Positions 46,918 to 57,424 of a stretch of DNA of 64,000 bases are shown piece by piece (the stretch's first letter is position 1; each line of letters starts with the position of its first letter). Origin of the DNA: Ziziphus jujuba (Eukaryota; Streptophyta; Magnoliopsida; Rosales; Rhamnaceae); the NCBI RefSeq assembly GCF_031755915.1, contig NC_083379.1:24614001-24678000 (forward strand). Reading direction: 5' to 3'. The translations under genes and the position numbers were made by a program. The notes below the pieces were generated by a model. It did no database searches and had not been told where the DNA came from. It worked only from the letters and a program-made list of their open reading frames with translations.

Positions 46918-48280
46918 CTATCTTCGAATTTGATCCTCATCTTTGTACATGGTTAGAACCTTTCTTGCCACCAAACTTAATTCATCCTTTGAAGCCTTGA
47001 GTGATTCGGATTCCTCATGTTCTTCACATCCAATTTCTTCAATATCAAATTCTATTTCAGCCTCATTTTCTCCACTTTCAGATTTCAAATCTCCATTACC
47101 TTTCAGCACCATGATCCTCCTATTCGGGCATTGACTAGCAATGTGTCATCGTCCCTGGCGCTTAAAACACACAATGTCATGAGTTCAAGAAGGTTTAGGA
47201 TCAGTTTTATCTTCAATCTTAGGTGCTTGGACAGATTTGATTTTTACTTCTCTTTTTGGCCGATTGGTGCTCTCATCAACATGTTTTGGTTTTGGCTTGG
47301 TGTCATATGTGGGATTACTTCTCCAAACATTTGGATTTGTCCTCCCGCTGCTTGAACGACCTTTAAACCATGAGCTTCCCCTCCTCTTGAATTAGTTTTC
47401 AATTTTGATGGCCATATGAAGCATCTCCTACAATTCTATGTATTGTTGAAGCTCCACTTGGTTGGCTATATCATGATTCAAACCACCCAAAAACCTTGCC
47501 ATGGTTGCCTCTCTATCCTTATTCATGATCAACCTCATCATGAGCATCTCCATATCCTTATAGTAATCCTCCATGGTCCTACTTCCTTGAGTTAATGATT
47601 GGAGACTTTGATGTAGCAACCTATGATAGTGAGTCGGCATAAATCTTTTCCTCACGACTTCTTTTATTTGTTGCCAAGTAGTAATCAATTTATCACCAAC
47701 TCTCCTTCGGGTACTTTGTTCATTTATCCACCATTGAAATGCATAATGTCCAAACTCTAAAGCCGCCAATTTAACTTTCTTAGCCTTCGAATAGTTATGA
47801 CAATAAAAAAATCATCTCCATTTGCTCCTCCCATTCTAGGTAAACTTCCGGATCACTCTTTCCCATGAATGGTGGTATGTTGACCTTAATATTTCCAAGA
47901 TCATCATCTTCTTCTCTAGCTGGTCTCCCATGGGTTGGCCTTCCTTGGTAAGCAAAAATATCATCGACCCCCTCTTCAAAATCATCTCCAAAATTACCTC
48001 TTTCAAATTCTTCCCTAGGCTGTCCACGACCGCCTTGTCCTCGATCTCCATGAAATTTTTGCCTTGGATTCAGCCCACCTTGTGATGTTTCTAACCTATC
48101 CATCCTTTAATCTAGGTAATCAAAGCGAGCATTCATCATTTGAAGTTATTCCAAGACCGCTATCATGTCAGTAGGTTCACCTCCATTTTCCGTTGCTCGA
48201 GAGTCATCTTTGAACCCTACGGATTCCTCTTCATTAATTCTAAATTATCCATCTCCTCTTTTCATCCTTAAATCTGCCTT
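46918..48280 (-). pseudogene. gag: Element H gag (decayed, start codon lost)
   Basis: The conserved start ATG-GCA-GAT is AAG-GCA-GAT (48280-48278), so normal initiation is lost. Open pieces: 47795-48103 (coiled coil to [18 protein letters not shown]), 47428-47769 (capsid core, KRFMPTHYHRLLHQSLQSL) and 46918-47112 (acidic spacer). The zinc knuckle region (about 47120-47170) is frame-broken. Confidence 0.87.
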
Positions 48281-49313
48281 GTTAGTATAAATAACACAAA
48301 TTCTCACCAAAATCACTCCTTCATATGTTTCAATTAAACAATGTCTCAACACTCGTATTTGCACACTAGTTTCGGCTTTCAATCCTCTTTTAAGCTCACA
48401 CTCTCTTGCCTTTTTCCACTCAAAGAATTATCTTAGAGTTCTAATTAAACACACACAAAATAGCAACTAAATCACAAGTTTGCCTTAGTTAAACTTATCA
48501 ATAAAACAGTAACTAAAACGAACAAATACCGAGTGGATTGATAAAAATCTAGTCTCAGTCTAACTAATTAGAACATAAAGAAACCAAAAATTTAAGGATA
48601 AAATATAGAAAAGAGATTCAAACAATGAACAAGAATTAGTTCGAACAAAATAAGGAATAATTGTTGATTGTTGTTCTTGTAATTTAAGTCTTTGTGTCAA
48701 ATCCTTTACCAATTTTAATCCAAATAATTTTAGCACTCAAAATTCAAATATCCAGCAATGAAAATGAATTTCTAGGAATTCCAAATTTAACAATTCAAAT
48801 TTCCAGCTCAAACAAATTCAAACTCCAAATTGTAACAACAACTGGCCTTTAAATTTTTTTTTATTTTAATCTTCAACTTTTCTATCTTTTCTCTTTTTTT
48901 TTTTTTTTAAACACTCACAGAATACAAACTCAACTCCATTAGCAATAATCACACCAAAAATTGCAATTCCAAAGCCAAAAACTTCACCAAACCTAAGACC
49001 ACACTCCAAACTAAATTAAATTGCACAATTTTTAGGATTTATGCAATATGCTTTCAAATCTCTTCTTTTTTTTTCTTTTTTTTTTTTTGTTTGAATAAAT
49101 AAGAACTATGGTGAAAACAACCAACAAACTAGGAAGTAAAAATACAGTAAAACAAGGAAACCTAATTTGACTAGGAATAATTCTTTTTGGTTTTTTGTGT
49201 TTATCTACAGAACATGTATGAATTAAGAACAATCTTAACACAATGCTAAAATTTTAGAATAACATAAAAATATATAAAACAATTAAGATAGATCAAACCC
49301 GAAAAAAATCTTG

Positions 49314-49325
49314 GCTCTGAAACCA
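49314..49325 (-). other. Primer-binding site of element H
   Basis: GCTCTGAAACCA, 11 of 12 bases of the reverse-complement tRNA-iMet site, 2 bases from the LTR. Confidence 0.82.
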
Positions 49326-49327
49326 AA

Positions 49328-50461
49328 TGATACGAACCTAAGTCAACTTATGCTTAAACCCGTATTATATTAGCCCGAATCGAAAAATTAAGTTCAAGTT
49401 CTTTATAGTCAGCTCAACCCCTAATCAATTTGTGACTAGAAACCTTAGTATATGATGAAGATAGTACAATAGGTGATGGATGTCCTATTGCTAAGTCAAA
49501 CTAAAACACTCACTCTCTAATGATGTTTTAGTTGTTCAAAGAGAACAAAGAGAACTCTTTCTCACAAATAATTTTCTGTATAATATGTAAGCTGTATTCT
49601 CATCAAAAAATAAGCCCTTAAATAGGCTAAAATCACAAAACAATTAACACTAAAAACAAAGGTTGAATTCGGCCAACAATAAGAAAACAACAAGTGTGGT
49701 CGAAATTCACAAGCTTTCCTAAACCTATTTGAATTAATTAATTCCATATTTTCAATTAGGAATTAATTAATTTACAATTGAAATTATAAAAATAATAGCT
49801 TTCCTAAGTTAATTTTTCCAGCAAAATAATTAAATAAAACGAAAATAAAAGTTAGTTTCCTAAAACAAAAAGTCAAACATAAATTAGGAAACTAGTTGAC
49901 TAGTGAGCCAACTAAGCTGTCTTTGACCAATGAATAACTAATTTAAGACCAAATCAGCTTCCATATGCCATGTAGGATGCTAAATAGCAGTAATATTAAT
50001 TCCCATACATTTCCCTTGATTGGAACAAAGAGAAAATGCTTGATCAGCAAAATATAGTAAAGCCAACAGCAAAACATGCAATTTTGGCCAAAAAAGACTT
50101 TGATGCGCAAATGACCATTTTGGTTGCTTTTGATTCTACCTTGTTTTGATTCCATGACCTCTTAGTGATATTAATTGAATTCAAGAAGTGTTAAATCCAT
50201 TCCTTGCTTCCCGAAGTCCATAAATGCACTAAAACAACTACCCAGGTCCATATCGTCCTCCACCACTTGGATGCTTAAAACATGCTTTGAATCTTCGGGT
50301 ATTGACTAGCCCTTTAGAGAATTAATAACTTCTTGTATAATTCCAACTAGGTTGTTCTTAAATCTCTTGGCTTGAGCTCTAGTGATTGGCTCAATCTTCA
50401 ACAGTATAGGATCAGCACCCCAGCGGGTTGCCGATTGTATGGGTGCGGCGGATTCTCATCA
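49328..50461 (-). repeat. Element H 5' LTR
   Basis: Reverse LTR from TGATACGAACCTAAG to GATTCTCATCA, 1134 bp, the same length as its partner. Confidence 0.9.
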
Positions 50462-50466
50462 TCTCT

Positions 50467-50937
50467 AATGTCCATCTTAAGGTCCTTGAGCTTATTATAA
50501 TAGGAAGAGAGTAACATAATGTGATCCCTAACTCCTTTAACTCCATCATACTTAGTATTGTTAAAAAGGTCCAAATAATGATACTTCTCATTCATGTCAA
50601 ACTTCATAAGCTTCTTTCATATCTCCTCAAAAAGCTCTTTTGCAGTATTCACCTTTGGAATACTTGCATATATAGATTCATCCATATAATTCTCCACCAT
50701 CATCATACAGCACTTGCTAGAGTGCTTCGAATCCTCATAAAGTTTCTTAACTACTGCATTACTCTCATCAATTTGTATTTCTAGTGAATCCATCTCCAAA
50801 GCCAAATCTAATTTCATAAAGGTCAAGTTCATAACCAAAGTCTTCTTCCACTTCTGATAATTTATCCCATCTAATTTCATCACGATAGTTATTGGCAGAA
50901 CATTCAGGGTATTACTAGCTGTGAAAATAGCAAACAT
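50467..50937 (-). pseudogene. gag: Copia K gag, N-terminal part
   Basis: Minus-strand frame from ATG 50937: VMKLDGINYQKWKKTLVMNL and LDLALEMDS, characteristic of the copia Gag (UBN2/DUF4219-like) N-terminus, then TAKELFEEI. A TGA near 50616 interrupts it. It continues (50467-50607) with YDGVKGVRDHIMLLSSYYNKL and KDLKMDIR, where element H interrupts. Confidence 0.82.
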
Positions 50938-52109
50938 AACAAAGTATTCAAAATATAAAACAATTCAATAACTATTTTCCAGCCCCTCCAACATAAAACA
51001 CATAATATAAATATCGCTAGGGTCTTTATAGCACTAAAGATACATTTACGCGGGCCAGGGACAGTCAATCAAATAACCACAATCAAATGCATTGAACTAA
51101 ATCACTGACAAGGCAACTCAGAACCTATGAGTCATGGCATTCAATTAACTTTTATTATCATTCCAAGCATCATACAAAGCAGCTAAAACCACCGATAGGG
51201 TAGCCCTGTTATCCCATATAAACCTTGATTAATTAGTAGAAGATAATCAATATATTGGCAATTTCATGAAACAACTAAATACAAAAAGACATTATATCCA
51301 CTGTACCAACACAAATTGCATTAGTACATATAACGCAAACATAATAAGTATCATGGCAGGTGAGTATCCAAAATCCCACATTACTATACCAACTAGGCAC
51401 AAAGCCTATTTTAGGAAAGCTAACACAGTCCAATTCTGACCATAGGTAATTAAATTAATTTTTGTATAATATATTATTAATCAATAAATAAATAAATAAT
51501 AGAAAACAATTTTTTAAATTTATATTTTTTTCTCAAGTTGTTGATGTCAGCATGATGACATCAGCATGCTAATGTCATCACAATGACCTCCACTATGCTG
51601 ATGTCATCATGCTGATGTCAATGCTCATGCCATGCTAATGTCATCAAATGATGCTAGCACCCCACCTATGACCTATCATTTGACGTCATGATGATGTCAG
51701 CAAGACACGTCACGTTGAGGTCAGCCCCACTGACACGTCGTTTGACACCATGATGATGATAGCAAGCCTAGGCGATACGTCATTTGTATTGCCTTCCTCA
51801 CCTAGTCAAGTCAGCGAGTTGACTCGGTTTCAATATAACGGGTGATGCGATTCAGTTTTTTACCCGACTAGAAGGCTATTTTCCGACAGTTGTCTCGAAC
51901 CGTTCCAGTGGCGTTTCAACCTTTCCGATGACAGTCAAGAGGAATCTGGCCTAAATTTTAGTCAATTTCAACTCCAAAACAATGATTTATGAGTTTGAAT
52001 ATATACAGGTTTTAGATCACATAGATCAATCAATGATCGCATATAGTAACAATTCAAACACAGTTAATATAACGACAAATCATAAAGGAATTTACTACGC
52101 ATATCATCG
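50938..52109 (-). other. Copia K leader region
   Basis: About 1.2 kb between primer-binding site and gag start, unusually long for a copia leader. No reading frame recognised. Includes a GC-richer part (51540-51960) with dense TGATGTCA-type words. Confidence 0.5.
51536..51775. repeat. Cluster of TGATGTCA / TGACGTCA-like words
   Basis: More than ten close variants of GATGTCA or its complement TGACATC, many arranged as inverted pairs (for example GATGTCAGCATGATGACATC), ending near GACACGTCACG and GACACGTCG. The words resemble bZIP-type ACGT/TGACG binding sites. Confidence 0.6.
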
Positions 52110-52121
52110 GCTCTGATACCA
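52110..52121 (-). other. Primer-binding site of copia K
   Basis: Perfect GCTCTGATACCA (reverse complement of TGGTATCAGAGC), 2 bases from the LTR edge at 52124. Confidence 0.75.
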
Positions 52122-52123
52122 AT

Positions 52124-52712
52124 TGTTTGAGTTATACTTTAAATATGTGGATCGTAAACATACATAATAAAATTCCATTCAGTATATAAAAAATGCTAAC
52201 CTCCAACTGCAGCCAATGATAAAATGAAATCTGTAATCCTATAAAACATAAACAATATAATAGTAGTGTCTATGGACATACTACTCTGATATCCTTTCCT
52301 CCTTTGTTCCAGGTATTTGCTTGCTCCCCCTTACACTTACACCATAGAGGCTGCTTACTTTCTTCGGGTGCATCGAAGAATAAACTAATATCTGAAAACC
52401 CTAATCACAAATACGTTGTGTATATGCTTAGTTACCTTAACAATAAAACTTCAGCCTTTTATAGATCATTAATTTTAAGGCACATCAAAATAAATAATTT
52501 AATAATAATAAAAATATGGATAAGTTAAATAGGCTTCTAAAGAAAGCTGGTCTTCCAGTCCAATGGACCAACTGGAGTATTACAAAGAATGTGTGTCTAA
52601 GGGCTCTATTACATAAATTAATAATTAAGCAAATCCCATTAATGGTATAAATTACACTCTATAAGTGAGTAATTAATTATACCAAGTGCATAATATATTT
52701 ATATACATAACA
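52124..52712 (-). repeat. Copia K 5' LTR (only copy)
   Basis: 589 bp, from TGTTTGAGTTATAC to TATACATAACA: inverted TGTT/AACA termini next to a PBS. The right end was chosen from the terminal motif and because satellite-like sequence starts directly after it. No second LTR was found left of 41848, so the assignment rests on end motifs and PBS. Confidence 0.62.
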
Positions 52713-52950
52713 GTTAGTACATTTATTTTTACTTAGAAATGTTAAAATAATTAATTAATTATTACATGGCTATAATTTGATAAATAAAATTATTTTTTTG
52801 ATTTAAGAAAAAACAAAAAAAACAAAAAAAAAAACAAAAAGGAAAAAGAAGCACTGGTTGATGCTTGGTTCTTATAAGCGTCGTGCGAAACTTGTTTTGG
52901 CTGACGCTTTGTAATTTAGAGGGTCGTTCAATCTTGTTCCAGATTTAATT
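52713..52950. repeat. Satellite-related block right of copia K
   Basis: Begins GTTAGTACATTTATTTTTACTT and continues with words found in the 40320-41510 units (TTAAAATAATTAATTAATTATTACATGGC), then at 52912 GGCTGACGCTTTG and GGGTCGTTCAATCTTG. Reads as one or two diverged units with an internal deletion. Confidence 0.55.
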
Positions 52951-53500
52951 TTCGCACTTCTCATTCTCTATATATCATCTTCCTCCAATATTAGTTAGTT
53001 CCCATGCCCTAACCGTTCCTGAAATCCATTCTTCATGAGGGTTAAGTTTTGTAGATTAAAGGGTTTTTCATGTTGAGTTTTTGATTAAAGGCAATTGGTT
53101 TGAAGGCATTGAGCTCGATTTCCTTTTTCCTCTTTTTACTCGGCCTTGGTTGCGTATTTGAAGGTACAGAGTTTGAAGACTTGAATTTTTTTGGTGTAAA
53201 TTGCGATTGTGTAAGGGATTGTGATTGATTTTCTTCCTCTAGCAGTCGATGGTGCTTCTTGCCGTCTACAGTAGTTCTTGAGTTGGGGGTTGTTTGCTTT
53301 GGCCACTGCACGTTGTGAGTTTTGGTTGCTGGGGTCGATTTGGCTGCTTGGCTTGGGTCGAGGGTGTTCCTTAACACATCACCGATGTTTTTTGACTTGG
53401 GTCCACGATACGTGTTCCTTCACAGGCCGGTGGCTGCACGGTTGGTGGTTTGATCTCCCTTGACTTAGATGATTACTCTTATTACTGTATCTTATATCAT
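52951..53500. other. Unassigned, GC-richer segment with opposing short frames
   Basis: Holds a 111-codon minus-strand frame (53042-53377, Ser/Thr/Gln/Lys-rich, no recognised domain) and a 61-codon plus-strand frame (53278-53463). A TATATA motif lies at about 52968. Composition differs from the AT-rich surroundings, so a gene fragment or captured exon is possible, but neither frame resembles a known family. Confidence 0.3.
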
Positions 53501-55789
53501 GCATCTTTTTCAAATTTAGATTTTATTAAAAACACTTATTAATGATGTCTCTGTTTTTAGATCTCTCTTATGCATTTTTTATTTTATTTTAAAGTTCCGC
53601 TTGTTGTAAGGTTAATTGTATTTTCTATGTTATACCAATAAGAGAGACTTGAAAATCTACAATTTGTATAGTATTTGAAAGAAACGTGAAGCCATTTGAT
53701 ATGCAATTAATCACCGTTAAGGATGATTGGTTATAGTTAGATTTTTCTAATGCCATGCGATGTTTACTTGATTTAATTATATAAAGTTTTAAAAAAATAA
53801 TAATAAAGAGAGCAAAGCACTTATTTTCAAGAATACAGTATAAGATGATGTAAAGTTTACCAAAAAAGAAAAAAAGTCATAACTAATAATTCTTTAGGCA
53901 AATATCCAGATATAACAAGCAAACAATGTTCACTGAAAATTGACCCTGAAACTCAGTCCCACATATATGTTCATGGAAGAGGGGTACGTGCCATTAGGTA
54001 GAAATTAATTGTCTATGGTTCTATGCAACCTTTTTTTAAATATACATATATATATATATATATTGGAAACGAAAATGTGTATATTATAATTTTTTTAGGT
54101 AATATTCAAAAGCTATACAAGATCTAAGAATATTTATTTTCAATAATTTATATAGACAAATAGTTTAAGGTGGTTACATGATTTTCAATAATTTATACAG
54201 ACAAATCGTTTAAGGTGGTTACATGGTTTATTGTTTTGAATGTAATATCTGTCTTCTCATAAATGGTGACATAATTTATAAGATTTCATAATACGTCATT
54301 GCTAAAAATGTTCTTGTATGAATATACTTACCTGATTCAATATAGATAAAAGGAATCTAAACTCTTAAGTCAGTTTAGATTAGATGTCGAAAAATCCAAC
54401 AAAACAAAATGATTACCATAGGAAATTGACCAACATTATTACTCTAATCACAAAAAAATAAATTCATATTCTTTTTGTCCTTATGTATCTATATATTCAA
54501 AAAATATATTTTGCAGTTTTTAAAGTTAAAAATGTTATGAATATGTGGATGTTATAACTTCCAATGGCATTATAACAGTGTAACCCCTTCCTACATTCTT
54601 TTTTATTTTTTTATTTCTGTGGTATGTTTAGCTTTGACCTTTTTTTTCTTTTTTCTTTTTTTTTTGGTTACATGTAACCTTGACTTATATTATTGATTTA
54701 ATCTATTAAGACGCTTTTGTTTTAATCTTTATAAACCACCATAATATAAATGTACATATGTATATATATGTTTAGAAAATCCAATTAGTAATGCTTACGG
54801 TTTTATAAACCATCATAATTTATGGGTTTCTTTTAGTAATCATTAAATGTTAGATGTTATTAATATGTACAAATAAGCACTATGGTTTTATCAATCGTTG
54901 AAAAATTATATTTCTAAACACTTTAGATCTTTGCTCAATCGGTAAGTTAATTAAACATATAGTAACTTTTAATAATATTTAAATAATATTTAAATTTAAC
55001 TTAAATATTAATATTTGTTTGATGCATTTGTTGCTTGGAACCAAGGAAAGACACCCAAAAAAAAAAATTAAAAAAAAAAAGCTTTGATGGCAAAACAATA
55101 CAAAGGTAATTATTATTTTTAAAGTGAGCACTGTTCTTTTTTATTTTACATACTTGTTATAGATTAATAATTTTAAATTAATATTTATAAATTTAGATTT
55201 TGAAACAGCCTAGAAGCATAGTTATTATGTCATAATGACAATAAAGGCCATCATTAGGAAAAATGTACATCATGAAAACTTACAATGGTAATTATAACAT
55301 TTTATTAATTACTTGTGTTTTAACAATACTTTATTAATTATTTTATATTCTAGGAAATTTTTTAATTTAATTGTTTCATGTGCAATATGACGGTGTTAGC
55401 TGGTCACAAGATGATGTCTATTAGTTTAGAGCTGAATGGAGATCAATCATACTTCAAGCCTTTCATCTCAAACAACATAATAATTTATTTTTGTTTAAAA
55501 ATTGTATTACTATATATATTAGTTAAGAAAATAGTACAATTATTGTCTGAATTAATATTTAATTTATTATAATATTTTTGTTATGCAAGTATATATTGAA
55601 TTAATATTTATTATATAAATTAATATTTAAAGTTTATTGTTTCTTGTTGTGCATAAAACTATCAAACAATTCTAAATTGATAAAAATTAAAAATAATATT
55701 TTATAAAACAAAAATGAAAACAACACATCAATAAACGAAACTTTCAAGTGAAAAAGTCATCAATTGAAATACACATTAGGAGAGACTTC
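53501..55789. other. AT-rich non-coding DNA
   Basis: No supported gene. Contains TA repeats near 54044-54064, a 45-bp tandem duplication (54136-54225), homopolymer runs, and only short spurious frames. Confidence 0.6.
54136..54225 (+). repeat. 45-bp tandem duplication
   Basis: ATTTTCAATAATTTATATAG starts one copy at 54136 and a near-identical copy (two substitutions seen) at 54181; each ends GGTGGTTACATG. Confidence 0.8.
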
Positions 55790-56370
55790 TTTTTTTTTTT
55801 TTTTTGAAAAGAGTCGCAAACAACAACTTTAGATGATACTTTTGAAAACAAAAGTGTTGCACTAGACTAAACTTTAGGCAACACTTTTACATGTAAAAAA
55901 ACATCACTAAACATAGCCTCAGACAATGCATATGTTCTTAAAAGCATTATTACACATAAATTTAGGTGCTACTATTATTGTCAGATGCATCGCTATGCAT
56001 AACTTTAGGAGACATTTTTACATAAAAAAAAGTGTCACTACACATGGCTTTAGGCGATGCTTCTAATAACGAAATTCTAATAATAAACGTCACTTTACAT
56101 AGCTTTAAGCAACGTTTCTAATAAAAAATTATTGCTAAACATAGCTTTAGGAGATGTATTTGCACAATACAATGTTGCCGAAATATGTTGTTTATTTACT
56201 TTCTAATTTTTTTACGACTCTTTTAACAACTTCAAAGCAACAACTTTTAAAAGCATCATCTTTTGCTTTGTATATTTAATGGCACTAAAACAAGCAACAC
56301 TTTGTTAGGGTTGGCTTTTTATTTGACCAATGCCTAAATTGCATCTCCTATTAGTGTTTTTCTTATAGTG
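55790..56370 (-). mobile_element. Probable CACTA (En/Spm-like) transposon end with subterminal repeats
   Basis: The right edge reads GTGTTTTTCTTATAGTG (56354-56370), the inverse of the CACTATAAGAAAAACAC type of terminus common in plant CACTA elements, followed by TTA as a possible 3-bp duplication half. To its left about six degenerate 50-70 bp repeats occur, with core CATAGCTTTAGGCGATGCTT and variants, as expected for subterminal repeats. The opposite terminus and any transposase were not found, so this may be a fragment or a deletion derivative. Confidence 0.45.
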
Positions 56371-56534
56371 TTACACTAGCTCTAGTAAGTGCCCACTTAC
56401 TTGCTTGTCCGAAAGAAAATAATTGGTCTTCGGCAACCTTAGTTTAGGTAAAATTGAGTTTGTAAGAATCAGTTAGCTTGGATTATTAATGAGTAGCTTA
56501 ATTGAGTTGGTAATTAGTAAAATTAGGAAGGAAG
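56371..56534. other. Short host spacer
   Basis: Non-coding stretch between the CACTA-like end and the truncated gypsy element J; no family LTR sequence seen. Confidence 0.5.
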
Positions 56535-56542
56535 TAATCTTG

Positions 56543-57424
56543 AGGAGATGAAAGAGCTACAAAACCAGGTAAGTGAATTGCTTGAAAATGGTTATATTCG
56601 TGGAACTATGAGTTCATGTGTTGTTCCTGTTTTATCTAGCCTAAGAAAGATGGATCATGGCACATGTGTGCAGATTGTAAGGCTATTAATAATATAATTA
56701 TTAAATATAGGCATCCAATTCCTAGGTTAGTTGATATGCTTAATGAATTACATGGTGCATGCATGTTTACCAAAATTGACCTTAGGAGTGGGTATCATCA
56801 AATTAGAATGAAAAAGGATGATGCATGGAAAATCGAATTTAAAACTAAATATAGTTTATATGAGTGGTTAGTATGTCTTTTAGTTTAACTAATGCACCTA
56901 GCACTTTCATGAGATTGATAAACAATGTTATGCGTCCATTCACTGGAAATTTTGTGGTTATTTACTTTGATGATATTCTTGTATATAGTAAAAATTTAGA
57001 TGAGCATGTAAGACATATTTGGTTAGTTTTAGGAGTGCTTAGGAAGGAAAGATTATTTGCTAGCCTTAAGAAGTGTGATTTTTGCAAAGATAAGCTTGTA
57101 TTTCTAGGATTTATTGTGATAGTGTTTGACCCAAGAGATTGGATTTGGGTGCACTTAAGAAAAAAAAGATTTCCTTAACAACAAAAGTCAAACCTTATGT
57201 CGCGAGGGGATGGACATTTTCAAGTTTTGGAGAGAGTTAATGAAAATGCCTACAAGCTTGACTTACCAGGTAAGTATAATGTAAGTGCCACCTTTAATGT
57301 TACTGATTTATCTCTATTTGCTGCAGGTGATGACTTTGATTTGAGAGTAAATACTTTTCAAGAGAAGGGGAATGATGAGAATCTGCCCGTATCCTACCCT
57401 ACAACTGACTACCCGTTGGGGTGA
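56543..57424 (+). pseudogene. pol: Element J RT-integrase C-terminal fusion (decayed)
   Basis: RT blocks: [33 protein letters not shown] (56664-56888), a frameshift near 56870, [19 protein letters not shown], the catalytic [11 protein letters not shown], then [20 protein letters not shown]. The frame runs directly into VFDPRDWIWVHLRKKRFP (integrase C-terminus) and stops at 57178. The next frame (57197-57424) has GHFQVLERVNENAYKLDLPG and enters the LTR. Against A, about 1.6 kb is missing at the joint. Confidence 0.88.
57360..57372 (+). other. Polypurine tract of element J
   Basis: AAGAGAAGGGGAA directly before the 3' LTR. Confidence 0.8.

Larger units (their letters stand above)
42401..50461 (-). 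mobile_element. Gypsy element H, full-length but decayed, autonomous type
   Basis: 8061-bp reverse element with two 1134-bp LTRs, inserted into the gag of copia K. Flanks TCTCC (42396-42400) and TCTCT (50462-50466) match at 4 of 5. Removing the element and one duplication restores a continuous copia Gag frame, which supports the boundaries. The interior has gag, protease, RT, RNase H and integrase in normal order with many stops and frameshifts. With A it represents the full-length form of the family. Confidence 0.92.
41848..52712 (-). mobile_element. Ty1/copia relic K, interrupted by element H
   Basis: Reverse copia-type element. From right to left: 5' LTR (52124-52712), PBS, a long leader, a gag part (50462-50937), element H (42401-50461), the rest of that gag block and a late-pol remnant (41848-42400). 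Most of pol and the 3' LTR are missing, so the left end is a truncation. The PBS is perfect for initiator tRNA-Met and the LTR ends are TGTT...AACA, as in many copia elements. It appears inserted in the satellite-like array, which resumes at 52713. Confidence 0.75.

Noticed and set aside
51201..51225. Sequence vaguely like a homing endonuclease site (CCCTGTTATCCC)
   Set aside because: Only a partial match, no intron or endonuclease context; expected by chance.
53042..53377. 111-codon minus-strand frame, possible small gene
   Set aside because: No recognised family, no supported start context or splice structure. Mentioned only within the segment description.
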